Positions 29,426 through 38,862 of a stretch of DNA of 64,000 nt are shown here, one piece after another; the stretch's first letter is position 1, and each line of letters begins with the position of its first letter. A program made the translations under genes and the position numbers. The DNA comes from Cyanobacteriota bacterium (GTDB lineage: Bacteria > Cyanobacteriota > Cyanobacteriia > CACIAM-69d). The stretch covers positions 1 to 64,000 of the forward strand of contig JAKRSF010000001.1 of the NCBI GenBank assembly GCA_022402445.1, in the 5' to 3' direction. The notes under the pieces are model-generated. The model did no database searches, was not told where the DNA came from, and worked only from the letters and a program-made list of their open reading frames with translations.

Positions 29426-29671
29426 GATGGATCAGTCGCTGGCCGATGTTGCAAAACTCTCTGGGGGGAGGTGCGATCGCGACTCGAAAAGGACTAAATT
29501 TTAGGAGACTTGACCCCAGCGGCGATCAGAATTATGAAGATTCGATGAGTTTCAAGATTTGGTGACGATTTTAGCAATTTTATATTCCTAACTCGCCAAC
29601 AATAGTAGGGTTTCCCCTTTAGGATCAGTCAGTGTTGTCATCGCCGCCGTCCCTTTGAATGATCCCTTGAT
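29426..29671. other. Promoter-bearing intergenic region of the permease-kinase gene
   Basis: With the terminator included, the gap from 29354 to 29671 is about 320 bases. Its second half is AT-rich and is expected to hold the promoter of the permease-kinase gene. I cannot fix a -10/-35 pair with confidence, and no NtcA-type GTA-N8-TAC was seen. Confidence 0.35.
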
Positions 29672-32600
29672 ATGGCCACGACCCGTGCAAAATCCGTTGT
29701 CCAAGAACGCCGCGACTATAGCCGTTGGGTCGCCAACGAAACCCTAGAGGACTATGCCCTGCGCTATGCGCCCCAGTCCTTTCGGCGCTGGCCGGAACTG
29801 CTGGTGGCCAATACGGCCCTGGGGGGAATTTCGTTCCTGGCCCTGGAGGCGATCGGCGGTTCCCTCGCCATCAATTACGGATTTGCTAATTCCTTCTGGG
29901 CGATCGTTGTGGTGGGGGGCCTCATCTTTCTGGCGGGAGTTCCCATCGCCTATTACGCGGCAAAATACAACATTGACATGGATTTGCTGACCCGTGGGGC
30001 CGGGTTTGGCTATTTAGGATCAACGATTACATCGCTGATTTATGCGTCCTTCACCTTCATTTTCTTTGCCCTCGAAGCGGCCATTATGGCCCAGGCCCTG
30101 GAACTCTATTTCCATTTGCCCCTGTGGCTGGGCTATATCCTCTGCTCCCTTTTGATTATTCCCCTGGTTTTTTATGGGGTGACTTTGATTAATCAGCTAC
30201 AGCTTTGGACCCAACCCCTGTGGCTTATTTTGATGGTCTCGCCCTACATTTTTGTGCTGCATCGGGAGCCCCAAGCCTTTGACCATTGGCTCCATTTTGC
30301 GGGCAATTCCCCCAGCGGTGCGGCCTTTGATCCGCTGCTCTTTGGCATGGCGGCTACGGTGTCCTTTTCCCTCATTGCCCAGTTGGGGGAACAGGTGGAT
30401 TATTTGCGCTTTTTGCCGGAGCGGCGACCGGAAAATCGGCGGCGCTGGTGGCTGGCGGTGCTGATGGCGGGGCCGGGTTGGATTGTGTTGGGGGTTGCGA
30501 AACAGCTTGGGGGGGCGTTTCTGGCGTCGCTGGTTTTGTCCCATGGCCTGACGATCGCGCGGGCGCGGGAGCCGGTGCAGATGTACCTGGCGGGGTTTAG
30601 CGATATGTTTAGCGATCCATCGCTGGTGCTGGCGGTGGGGACGCTATTTGTGGTGGTGTCCCAGATCAAGATTAATGTGACCAATGCCTATGCGGGATCG
30701 TTGGCCTGGTCGAACTTTTTTTCGCGGCTGACCCATTCCCATCCGGGGCGGGTGGTGTGGCTGGTTTTTAATGTGTTGATTGCCCTGGTGCTGATGGAAT
30801 TGGGGGTGTTTGAAACGCTGGATTTGGTCCTAGGGCTCTATTCCAATGTGGCGATCGCGTGGGTTGGAGCACTGGTGTCGGATTTGGTGATTAATAAACC
30901 CCTGAAGTTGAGCCCGTCCTACATTGAGTTCAAGCGGGCCTATTTATATAATATTAATCCCGTTGGATTTGGCTCCACGGCGATCGCGTCGGCGGTGGCG
31001 ATTTTGGCGTTTGTGGGGGTGTGGGGTGAGTGGGCGCGGGCCTACTGTGCATTTCTGGCCCTGGGGATTGCGTTTGTGCTGGCCCCCGCGATCGCGTGGA
31101 TTACGAAGGGGAAGTACTATCTGGCGCGGGAAAATACTGTCCGTTTGGCCTTTGGCCCAGAAGATTCTGACGCTGAATCTGGGGGAGACGCGATCGCGAC
31201 GGATGGGAATGGGGAGGTGATAATCGCGCCCCAAGCCTCCTCCCCTTGGATTAATTCCCAGACCTTGAAAATGGGCTGGATTGGTCAGAATATTCCGTCT
31301 TCTTCAAGGCAAAAAGCTGCTCCGTGGGGGAATGAAAATGGGCCACTGGGGCCATGGGCTTTATCTCAGGATCAAGGCCAAAATACCGCTCCAACCCTGC
31401 TGACTTGCATCATCTGTGAAGGGGCCTACGAAACGGCGGATATGGCCCATTGCTCGGTCTATGGCGGCGCAATTTGTTCCCTGTGCTGCACTTTGGATTC
31501 CCACTGCCATGATCGCTGTAAGGATCCCCTAGATCGCGAACCGGAAACGAACTGGCGACGGCGTTTATCGGTGGCCCTTTTTGCGGATAAATTAGCGCCC
31601 TATTTAGGGGCAAGAATTATCCATTTTGCCCTAATCTTTGGCCTCCTTTCGGGGGTGGTGGGGGCGATCGTTGGGCTGGTTTACTACTTCGCGGTGGTGC
31701 AGGCGGTGGACCTTGATGCGGCGACTGCGGCGCGCATGGGTGAACTGTTTGGCCTGCTCTATGCCCTGCTGTCGTTGGTGGTGTGTGGCGGCGCGGGCTG
31801 GTTTGTCCTCAGTGAAGAAAGTCGCGAGCGGGCGGAGGATGAACTGGACCGGCAAAATGCCCAGCTCCAGGCGGAGGTGCGCGATCGCGAGCGGGCGGAG
31901 GCGGCATTGCAGGCCCTGACACGGAGCCTAGAGCAGCGGGTGGAACAGCGCACGGCGGAATTGTCTGAGGCGCTGGCGACCCTGCGGCAGGCCCAAACCC
32001 AGCTCGTGCAGACTGAGAAAATGTCGAGTTTGGGACAATTGGTGGCGGGGGTAGCCCACGAAATTAATAACCCGGTGAATTTCATCCACGGCAATTTAGA
32101 CCATGCGGCCACCTATGTGGGTCAACTGCTGGAGTTGATTGATGCCTATCAAGAAATATTGCCGGAGCCGCCCTTAGAAATTGAGGCCCTGTGTGAGGAT
32201 ATTGAATTAGATTTCTTGAGGGAAGATTTGATCAAAATTCTCAATTCCATGCGGGTTGGTACGGATCGCATTCGGCAAATTGTCCTGTCCCTGCGGGTTT
32301 TTTCGCGGGTGGATGAATCGGCCGTTAAGGCGGTGGATCTCCACGAGGGCATTGAAAGTACGCTGTTGATTTTGGGCAATCGACTCAAGGCCAATGGCCA
32401 GCGCTCCGCGATCGCGGTCCAGCGCCACTATGGTGATCTGCCGTTGGTGGAATGCTATGCGGGCCAACTGAATCAAGTGTTTATGAATCTGCTGGCCAAT
32501 GCGATCGATGCCTTTGATGAACTGAATCAGGGACAGGCGGGTGAAGATCCGATCTGCTGGCTGCCTAAGATTGATATCCGCACCCAGCGCGTCGGCAATG

Positions 32601-32881
32601 ATCAGGTGCAGATTGCGATCGCGGACAACGGCCCCGGCATTCCCCTGGAGATTCAATCTAAATTATTCGACGCCTTTTTCACGACCAAAGGTGTCGGTAA
32701 AGGCACCGGTTTAGGGTTATCAATTGCCTATCAAATTGTGACGGATAAGCATGGGGGTCACCTCTCCTGTGAATCAAAACCGGGCCATGGAACCCAATTT
32801 ATCCTCAGAATTCCCATCCGGGCTCAGATGCAGGACAGCGCCATGGCGATCGCCTCCCCTGCCCGCAGAGTTTTGACCTGA
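29672..32881 (+). CDS. NCS1-family (purine-cytosine permease-like) transporter fused to a sensor histidine kinase
   Basis: A 1069-residue inner-membrane protein. Residues 1-490 form an NCS1-like permease with about twelve hydrophobic segments and a family-like N terminus (YALRYAPQSFRRWPELLVANTALGG; LLTRGAGFGYLGSTI). A cysteine-rich segment (about 577-617, nine Cys; CIICEGAY, CSLCCTLDSHC) comes next. Two more membrane segments (about 650-710) and a coiled coil lead to a HisKA domain (VAHEINNP, about 796) and an HATPase (NLLANAIDAF; GTGLGLSIAYQI). It probably couples binding or transport of a nucleobase-like or hydantoin-like substrate to phosphorelay output, by analogy with transporter-kinase fusions such as CbrA. 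The substrate and cognate response regulator are unknown; none is adjacent. The Cys-rich segment could bind metal or sense redox state. Confidence 0.88.
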   Translation: MATTRAKSVVQERRDYSRWVANETLEDYALRYAPQSFRRWPELLVANTALGGISFLALEAIGGSLAINYGFANSFWAIVVVGGLIFLAGVPIAYYAAKYNIDMDLLTRGAGFGYLGSTITSLIYASFTFIFFALEAAIMAQALELYFHLPLWLGYILCSLLIIPLVFYGVTLINQLQLWTQPLWLILMVSPYIFVLHREPQAFDHWLHFAGNSPSGAAFDPLLFGMAATVSFSLIAQLGEQVDYLRFLPERRPENRRRWWLAVLMAGPGWIVLGVAKQLGGAFLASLVLSHGLTIARAREPVQMYLAGFSDMFSDPSLVLAVGTLFVVVSQIKINVTNAYAGSLAWSNFFSRLTHSHPGRVVWLVFNVLIALVLMELGVFETLDLVLGLYSNVAIAWVGALVSDLVINKPLKLSPSYIEFKRAYLYNINPVGFGSTAIASAVAILAFVGVWGEWARAYCAFLALGIAFVLAPAIAWITKGKYYLARENTVRLAFGPEDSDAESGGDAIATDGNGEVIIAPQASSPWINSQTLKMGWIGQNIPSSSRQKAAPWGNENGPLGPWALSQDQGQNTAPTLLTCIICEGAYETADMAHCSVYGGAICSLCCTLDSHCHDRCKDPLDREPETNWRRRLSVALFADKLAPYLGARIIHFALIFGLLSGVVGAIVGLVYYFAVVQAVDLDAATAARMGELFGLLYALLSLVVCGGAGWFVLSEESRERAEDELDRQNAQLQAEVRDRERAEAALQALTRSLEQRVEQRTAELSEALATLRQAQTQLVQTEKMSSLGQLVAGVAHEINNPVNFIHGNLDHAATYVGQLLELIDAYQEILPEPPLEIEALCEDIELDFLREDLIKILNSMRVGTDRIRQIVLSLRVFSRVDESAVKAVDLHEGIESTLLILGNRLKANGQRSAIAVQRHYGDLPLVECYAGQLNQVFMNLLANAIDAFDELNQGQAGEDPICWLPKIDIRTQRVGNDQVQIAIADNGPGIPLEIQSKLFDAFFTTKGVGKGTGLGLSIAYQIVTDKHGGHLSCESKPGHGTQFILRIPIRAQMQDSAMAIASPARRVLT

Positions 32882-33029
32882 TGGGTGGTCTAGGGCTGAA
32901 CCTAGAAAATATGATTAAATGATCTTAAATGATCGAAATTGCTGGCGTGACCCGAGTGAGAAATGACCGTCGGGCCAAGGAGCTTTAGCCCCCTTGCTTT
33001 AGCCGCTGAATTCCTAGGGATAATACATC

Positions 33030-34235
33030 CTAGGCACCGACAAAATTGACGGGATTTTGGTCCCGACGGTGACGAACGGGAATCTCCGGACCCTGCCGAT
33101 TGCCCACTAAAGAGGCGGTCAATTCTAGGGATTCCCGCAGACGTTTTGCCCCATAAATTGACATGTCACGGGGAACACTGATGCGATCGCGCAGATACCG
33201 CAAGCCCACATCAGAATCGGCAGGCGGCGTGCAGACTTCCCCCGTCATCAAATGGGTCAGCGCACAGCGTAAAGCCCCATCAAACACCTCATCATCCAAA
33301 GGATTGAGACGAATCAACGTATCCCGATGCTTCAAAACCCGATGCAGCGCCTCCGTCCGCGAGGTGGGCGGCTCAGGATAGCTCACATCCGGCAGCCCCA
33401 GCCAAGGCCCCTGATCCACCCGCTGCTGGGCCAACCTGGTTTCAGGTTCATCATTGGCCCAACAGCCCCCCATCTGTGGCGGCAAATCATGGGCATGGGT
33501 ATGGAAATCACTCTGGGTGCCGCGATAGGTGGAGCGCTGTTCTAGGGCCTCAAACCAAGCGTGGAGACCGGCATTTTCCTCCCGCAAACTGTAGCCCTTG
33601 TAGTAGAACAAACTGGCGTTCATGCGCTCCACATAGGGCACAAAAATCACGTCAGCAATACTAAAATCCTCTAGAAAAAATGGACCGGATGTTGAGGCCA
33701 ACGCCTCCTCCACCTGGGCCGCAATGCGTAAAAAAGCCCGCTGATTTTGCTGCTCCTGCTGCCGCGATCGCGTCGGGTAGCATAACCAATTGCACCAGGC
33801 CCGAAACAGCAAGCGCTCTAGCCGCCGGAGGGGCCAAACCCTCGCCTCTTCCATGCCATAGCCCAGGGGGCCAAATTCCCGTTCGAGCGCCCTTAAAATA
33901 TCATCGCTTTCGGTCAAGGTTGCCCCATGGAGTTCCAGGGCCGGCAGCATCCCCGACGGCACCTTCCGCTGATACCAGCTTTCCTTCTCGCCGTAGCAAA
34001 ACATGGTCACTTTTTCGACCCGGTAGGGAATGCGCTTTTCCTCTAGCCAAAGCCAAACCTTTTGGCAATAGGGACACCAGGCATGGTGATCGCGATAGAG
34101 GGTGACCCGCACCTCCGCTTCCGATTGACCAAATAACCGCAGGCGTGACTGGGCATTGGTGGGGCCATTGACGGGATCGCTTTGATAGGTATCGAGCGCT
34201 TCTAGGTCGAGCCAAGTTAGGGGAGAACGGGTCAT
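33030..34235 (-). CDS. Glutathione S-transferase-like protein with long C-terminal extension
   Basis: A 401-residue protein. A thioredoxin-fold GST N-terminal domain starts near residue 45 ([20 protein letters not shown]), with a CPYC redox motif (C54, C57) and the cis-Pro/glutathione-binding segment VPSGMLPAL, followed by TESDDI. An all-helical GST C-terminal domain follows to about residue 255. The last roughly 145 residues are an extension not found in ordinary GSTs of about 220 residues. Glutaredoxin-like CPYC suggests thiol transferase or dehydroascorbate-reductase-like chemistry rather than classical conjugation. Similar long proteins are known to me from cyanobacteria and plastid-bearing organisms, but the substrate is unknown. 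ATG at 34235. Confidence 0.8.
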   Translation of the reverse strand: MTRSPLTWLDLEALDTYQSDPVNGPTNAQSRLRLFGQSEAEVRVTLYRDHHAWCPYCQKVWLWLEEKRIPYRVEKVTMFCYGEKESWYQRKVPSGMLPALELHGATLTESDDILRALEREFGPLGYGMEEARVWPLRRLERLLFRAWCNWLCYPTRSRQQEQQNQRAFLRIAAQVEEALASTSGPFFLEDFSIADVIFVPYVERMNASLFYYKGYSLREENAGLHAWFEALEQRSTYRGTQSDFHTHAHDLPPQMGGCWANDEPETRLAQQRVDQGPWLGLPDVSYPEPPTSRTEALHRVLKHRDTLIRLNPLDDEVFDGALRCALTHLMTGEVCTPPADSDVGLRYLRDRISVPRDMSIYGAKRLRESLELTASLVGNRQGPEIPVRHRRDQNPVNFVGA

Positions 34236-34373
34236 GGATCTGTGGGCAATGAATTGAAGAGAACCGTTGAGCCAGTCTAGGGAAAGTAGTTTCAGAAGGC
34301 TTAACTCGGGTCTAAAAGAAAACCGCAGGATGCACTAATGCAGTGTAGCGCATTGAGTCCTAGGACCACAGCT

Positions 34374-34904
34374 CTATAATTCCTCAAAGCGCAAATTGAC
34401 GTTGATTTCCTCTGGGGAAAGGGCCACGGCTTGAATCACTAGAAAAACCCCCGGTTCCTGGGATTCATGGACCGTGAGGGACTCCCCAATCTGTAGGGCC
34501 GGGGTTCGATCGGGGCGGGTGGGTTCCAATGCCAACTGCTCCGGTGGAATGAAGACAATACTAAAGCCCCAGGCCCCGGAGGTGGTGTTAATAGGGCGCT
34601 CTTGGTATCCTTGGGCGGTGAGGGCTTGGCGATAGAAGGCTAGAATTTCCGGGGCGGGTTGATTGCTCCTGAAATTGATGGATTGTTGCCCATAGGAATT
34701 GGGGCTAAAGGTTAGTTCCCGCGACGGGGCGTCCGGCGGTTGGGGTAAGTCCTGGAGGAGGGGGGCAATATCCCGAGGCGCGATCGCGGTTTCAGTCACC
34801 GGGGGACTGGTGCGCGGCGCATCCGATGGCGTTTGGGCGATCGCTGGAGCCACCGCCGTAAGGATGATCGTGGCGACTATTTGATGGATTTTAAAGGGCA
34901 TCAT
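34374..34904 (-). CDS. Exported protein of unknown function
   Basis: A 176-residue protein with an N-terminal signal peptide (hydrophobic VATIILTAVAPAIA, cleavage expected before QTP), a Pro/Ala/Thr-rich linker and a compact C-terminal domain of about 110 residues (AFYRQALTAQGYQERPI is typical of small secreted cyanobacterial proteins with an amphipathic helix). I do not recognise a named family. ATG at 34904 is preferred to an upstream TTG at 34913. It is downstream of the cyclase-kinase gene on the same strand, about 90 bases from its stop codon. Confidence 0.65.
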   Translation of the reverse strand: MMPFKIHQIVATIILTAVAPAIAQTPSDAPRTSPPVTETAIAPRDIAPLLQDLPQPPDAPSRELTFSPNSYGQQSINFRSNQPAPEILAFYRQALTAQGYQERPINTTSGAWGFSIVFIPPEQLALEPTRPDRTPALQIGESLTVHESQEPGVFLVIQAVALSPEEINVNLRFEEL

Positions 34905-35005
34905 AGCGTCCAACCTGGAGAAAATTTAAGGGCAATTTGAGACATCTTGAAAGCGGAATTGATCTTCAATTGAGATGCACCAAAATGAAGAGCGGCAAGC
35001 ATTTT

Positions 35006-38000
35006 CTACTTATTTGTAAAATGCCAAATGCCGTCCCAGGTGGAAGCGATCGCGGCCTCCCGGAGCAGCAACTCATCAATCCGTCGAATGTACATGGCCG
35101 CCGTGCGATCGCCGGGATTTTGGTGAAGCACAGCAGCAAACTGCTCCCGTGCCTGCTCAAATTGACCATCCTGATAGGCCCCCCAGGCCGCCACAAAGGC
35201 ATCCAGGGTTTCCACCTTCAGGCGGCGCACCCGCTCATCGCGCTCCCCATTGATCACCTCATAGATCAGAATCGGCCCAGAACGGCCCTTCACCACGGCG
35301 CGATCCAGGGGCCGTAAATCGTAGGCATTGGGATCCGTCAGGCGATCGCGCACCGACTCAGAAATTAGCAGCGCCACCCCATAGTATTTAGTCAACCCCT
35401 CCAGCCGCGCCGTGAGATTAACCGTATCGGACAGGGCATCCCCCTGCATTCGCCCCGCTTCCCCCACAATGCCCACCATCATTGGCCCCACGTGGAGACC
35501 AATGCCGATCGCGATCGGCGGCTGATGAATCTTGGCGCGATCTTGATTATATTCCGTCACCTTTTCCAATTCCGCGATCGCGGCGCGCACCGCATCATCG
35601 GCACATTTTGGAAAGACCGCCATCACCCCATCGCCCAAATATTTAACGATAATGCCCCGATGGCGACGAATTTCAGGACTAACGCGGCCCAAATACTCAT
35701 TAATGAACCGGAAACTTTCGTCCGGCGTCATCGATTCTGCCAGGGGCGTGAAGGACCGAATATCGGAAAACATCACCGCCATTTCCCGGCTGACATGATC
35801 CCCCAGCTTCACCTCCGTAATGCTCTCCCGGTTGAGAAACTCCAGGTATTCACTGGGCACAAACCGCTGATAGGACGTACTGATTCGGGCGAGGCGCACA
35901 TGGGTTTTAATGCGCGTCAGCAATTCATCCTTAATAAACGGTTTGGTTAAATAATCATTAGCCCCACATTGGAACGCCGCAATGAGATCACTGATCTGAT
36001 TTTTTGCCGTCAGCATAATGATTGGCAGCCGGTGGGGCGGGAAGCGATCGCGGATGCGCTTACAGACCTCATAGCCCGACATTTGCGGCATCATGACATC
36101 CAATAAAATGAGATCAAAGGGCACCGTTTCCGCCTCAATCCGCGCCAAAGCCTCCGCCCCACTATTGGCCCGCGTCACCAAGTAATGGTGGAAAGACAGG
36201 TGGTTTTCGAGCACCTGCAAATTGATCGGCTCATCATCCACAATCAGGAGGCGCACCTCATCCTCATCGCCGCTGCTCTCTTCCCGCTGGAGGGCCAGGG
36301 TGCCCAGGGCATGATCGCCGCCCACTTCTCCAGGGTCAGTCTTACCGGTTATAGACTCGCCACCCTCCATCAGCCGCGTCAGGCGACTGCCCGGTAACTC
36401 CTGTCCGGCGCTGTCTGAGAGGTCCGTTTCCGCCACCGCCGGGAGCGAGAAGGTGAACCGCGAGCCGATCCCCTCGGCGGACTCGACCCAGATGCGGCCC
36501 CCATGCAGCTCCACCAGTTGCCGCGTCACCGCCAGCCCCAGGCCCGTGCCCCCATAGCGGCGGGCGGTGGATCCATCCCCCTGTTCAAAGGCTTCAAAGA
36601 TGCGATCGCGGCGCTCCGGTCCAATGCCGATGCCCGTATCGAGAATGGTCAGTTCTAAATGACCGATGGGCGTGCCCCCCTCTTGGCGGATTTGCTCAGC
36701 GACGGCCGCCTCCGGTGTGCCCGCCGGGAGCGCCGTCTCCGGCACAAACCGGGCCGAAACCTTGACCTGGCCGCGCTCGGTGAACTTCACCCCATTGCCC
36801 ACCAGGTTATAAAAGATCTGCTGCAACCGCCCCTCATCGGCCCAGGCCGCCGGGAGATCCAGGGGCACCTGGTTTTCAATGACCAGTTCCCGCACGCCGA
36901 TGAGCACCCGGCTCACTTCCACCACCAGATCCGCCACGGCCCCCACATTGACGGGCTTGCGGTTCAGGGCGATCGTGTGGTGGCGCAGCTTAGAAAAGTC
37001 CAGGATGTCATTGACCAGGTTCGAGAGCCGCCGCCCGCTGCGGGCCACGATCCACAGGTTGCGCTCCTGCAACTCCGTCATTGGCCCCGTGGCCCCGTCT
37101 AGCATTGATTCCGCGATGCCGATGATGCCATTGAGCGGCGTGCGCAGCTCGTGGGACGTGTTGGCCAAAAATTCGTCCTTAAGGCCGTCTAATTGCTTTA
37201 AATCCTGATTTTGGCGCTCCAATTCCTCAAACGATCGCCGCAACTGGGCCGCCATTAGATTGAACGAGTCCGCCAATTCCCCCACCTCATCGCCGCGATC
37301 GAGCTTGATCGGCTCATCCCAACGGCCCGCCGCCATCCGCTTGGCCGACTGGTTCAGGCGCAGAATCGGATCCGTCACCCACCGGGAGGTGCGCAGGCCC
37401 GCCGCGATCGCCAGGAGCACCGCGATCGCCGCCAGCAGAATGACCAGTTGATTTTGGCGCTCGATCGCGGCCATAAAATCCGCCTCGGGCACCACCACCA
37501 CCACCAGCCAACTGAGATCCTTGAGGTTATCCAGGGGCGTGATCCAGGCCCGCTGGCGATCGCCGTCCACCTCAAAATCGAGCAACAGGGGTTTTTGTAA
37601 GGTCGCCAGCACATTAGAGGCACGGATATCACTATTGCCCGCCCGCCGCTGCAACGACTCCCCCAGCACCCGCAGGGTCGGATCCTCACTGGCAAACAGG
37701 TGGCGGCGATCGGGCTCCTGGTCGGGGCCGCGATCGATAAACGGCAGCTCCTCCGTGGAACTGGCCACCATATTGCCCGATCGCTCAAAAATAAACGCCT
37801 TACCGGTTTTGCCAATGTCCAATGTCCGCAGGAAGTGATCGATCTGAGACAGGATCAAATTGGTGCCCAGGACGCCGCGAAACTGCCCATTCGGCCCATA
37901 GACCGGCGTGGCCGGGGTAATCTGCAACGCCCCCAGGTCCGCCGACGTATAGATCGGGCTCCAGGTTTGGCGACGACGGCCTCTGGCCGCCACATACCAG

Positions 38001-38512
38001 GGGCGATCGCGCGGATCGTAGGGGGCTGCCTTGAGGAACTTGGCCCGATCGCCATTGGCATCAAGCTCATAAATCTCACGATTCGGAGCCGTCGCATTCG
38101 TGCGAAACTTGAGGGCATTGCGGCCATCGGGATAGGTCTGGACCCCGATGAACTGCCCATCGTCCGTGCCCATGAAAATGTAGTCAATGCTTTCTGACAC
38201 CTGCACATCGGCCCAGAACTGCCGCTGGAGCGCCTCAAAATTATTGCTGTCCAGGTTGCCATTGGCGATCGCGGCGGCCAAACTGCGGTGCATCAGATGG
38301 GGACGCGACAGGTAATTTTCCAGATGCTCATCAATCTGATCGGCCACCTTACCGCTGAGGCGATCGCTCAGATCCCGCACCGTACGCTGGCTGCTGACGA
38401 AGGACAGGGAAACCACAACCGTGACCGCGCCCACCAATTGCAGCACAAAGGGGACCGTGGACACCACCCGCAACGGCAGCCGCGTAGCCATCTGACGGAA
38501 TCGTAGGAACAT
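35006..38512 (-). CDS. Cache-HAMP-histidine kinase-receiver-class III nucleotide cyclase
   Basis: A 1168-residue membrane-anchored sensor. One transmembrane helix is near 20-42, then an extracytoplasmic dCache-like domain (about 45-335, DPRDRPWYVAA typical), a second helix (about 350-370), HAMP, HisKA (NTSHELRTPLNG, about 454), HATPase (GTGLGLAVTRQL), a receiver (LLIVDDEP at about 754; Asp in LILLDVMMP) and a class III cyclase domain (about 905-1090). The cyclase has metal-binding Asp in VMFSDIRSF and GDGVMAVF. Lys in VKYLGDG and Asp in LSDTVNLTARLE fit the Lys/Asp pair of adenylate rather than guanylate cyclases. A short TPR-like tail closes the protein. The kinase-REC-cyclase order recalls CyaC of filamentous cyanobacteria. 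Ligand-driven phosphotransfer to the receiver probably controls cAMP synthesis. ATG at 38512. Confidence 0.9.
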   Translation of the reverse strand: MFLRFRQMATRLPLRVVSTVPFVLQLVGAVTVVVSLSFVSSQRTVRDLSDRLSGKVADQIDEHLENYLSRPHLMHRSLAAAIANGNLDSNNFEALQRQFWADVQVSESIDYIFMGTDDGQFIGVQTYPDGRNALKFRTNATAPNREIYELDANGDRAKFLKAAPYDPRDRPWYVAARGRRRQTWSPIYTSADLGALQITPATPVYGPNGQFRGVLGTNLILSQIDHFLRTLDIGKTGKAFIFERSGNMVASSTEELPFIDRGPDQEPDRRHLFASEDPTLRVLGESLQRRAGNSDIRASNVLATLQKPLLLDFEVDGDRQRAWITPLDNLKDLSWLVVVVVPEADFMAAIERQNQLVILLAAIAVLLAIAAGLRTSRWVTDPILRLNQSAKRMAAGRWDEPIKLDRGDEVGELADSFNLMAAQLRRSFEELERQNQDLKQLDGLKDEFLANTSHELRTPLNGIIGIAESMLDGATGPMTELQERNLWIVARSGRRLSNLVNDILDFSKLRHHTIALNRKPVNVGAVADLVVEVSRVLIGVRELVIENQVPLDLPAAWADEGRLQQIFYNLVGNGVKFTERGQVKVSARFVPETALPAGTPEAAVAEQIRQEGGTPIGHLELTILDTGIGIGPERRDRIFEAFEQGDGSTARRYGGTGLGLAVTRQLVELHGGRIWVESAEGIGSRFTFSLPAVAETDLSDSAGQELPGSRLTRLMEGGESITGKTDPGEVGGDHALGTLALQREESSGDEDEVRLLIVDDEPINLQVLENHLSFHHYLVTRANSGAEALARIEAETVPFDLILLDVMMPQMSGYEVCKRIRDRFPPHRLPIIMLTAKNQISDLIAAFQCGANDYLTKPFIKDELLTRIKTHVRLARISTSYQRFVPSEYLEFLNRESITEVKLGDHVSREMAVMFSDIRSFTPLAESMTPDESFRFINEYLGRVSPEIRRHRGIIVKYLGDGVMAVFPKCADDAVRAAIAELEKVTEYNQDRAKIHQPPIAIGIGLHVGPMMVGIVGEAGRMQGDALSDTVNLTARLEGLTKYYGVALLISESVRDRLTDPNAYDLRPLDRAVVKGRSGPILIYEVINGERDERVRRLKVETLDAFVAAWGAYQDGQFEQAREQFAAVLHQNPGDRTAAMYIRRIDELLLREAAIASTWDGIWHFTNK

Positions 38513-38862
38513 GGCGCGTTTAATTCAATACTTAATTCAGTAGGGTGCTAACGAAATTCACAAAAGTCTGAAGTTGGCTGATCTAAAGTCCGTTGAACGG
38601 GCTTGCCCCTCTGCCCCCCTGCGTTCAGTCTCCAGTGATGGGGGTTGATTGGCGGCCCCGTGGCGTTTGAGTCCTCGTCGCCCCGTCCCCCGGAGGTGAC
38701 GCCGCCGCAACCCTCAATCCCCCTAGGATAGGCTTTGAATCCTAAAATGCCGAATGGCGGGCCTGAACGGGGCTGGGGGGCCGATGCTACGATCGACCTA
38801 CGGCGGGGGCGCGTCGGATGCGTCAGCCACCAGCGGAAACCGTTAGACCCGAGGGGGTGGCC
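38513..38862. other. Divergent intergenic region
   Basis: About 350 bases between the divergent cyclase-kinase and isochorismatase genes. The first 70 bases next to the cyclase gene are AT-rich and should carry its promoter. No gene or clear regulatory motif was recognised. Confidence 0.35.
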
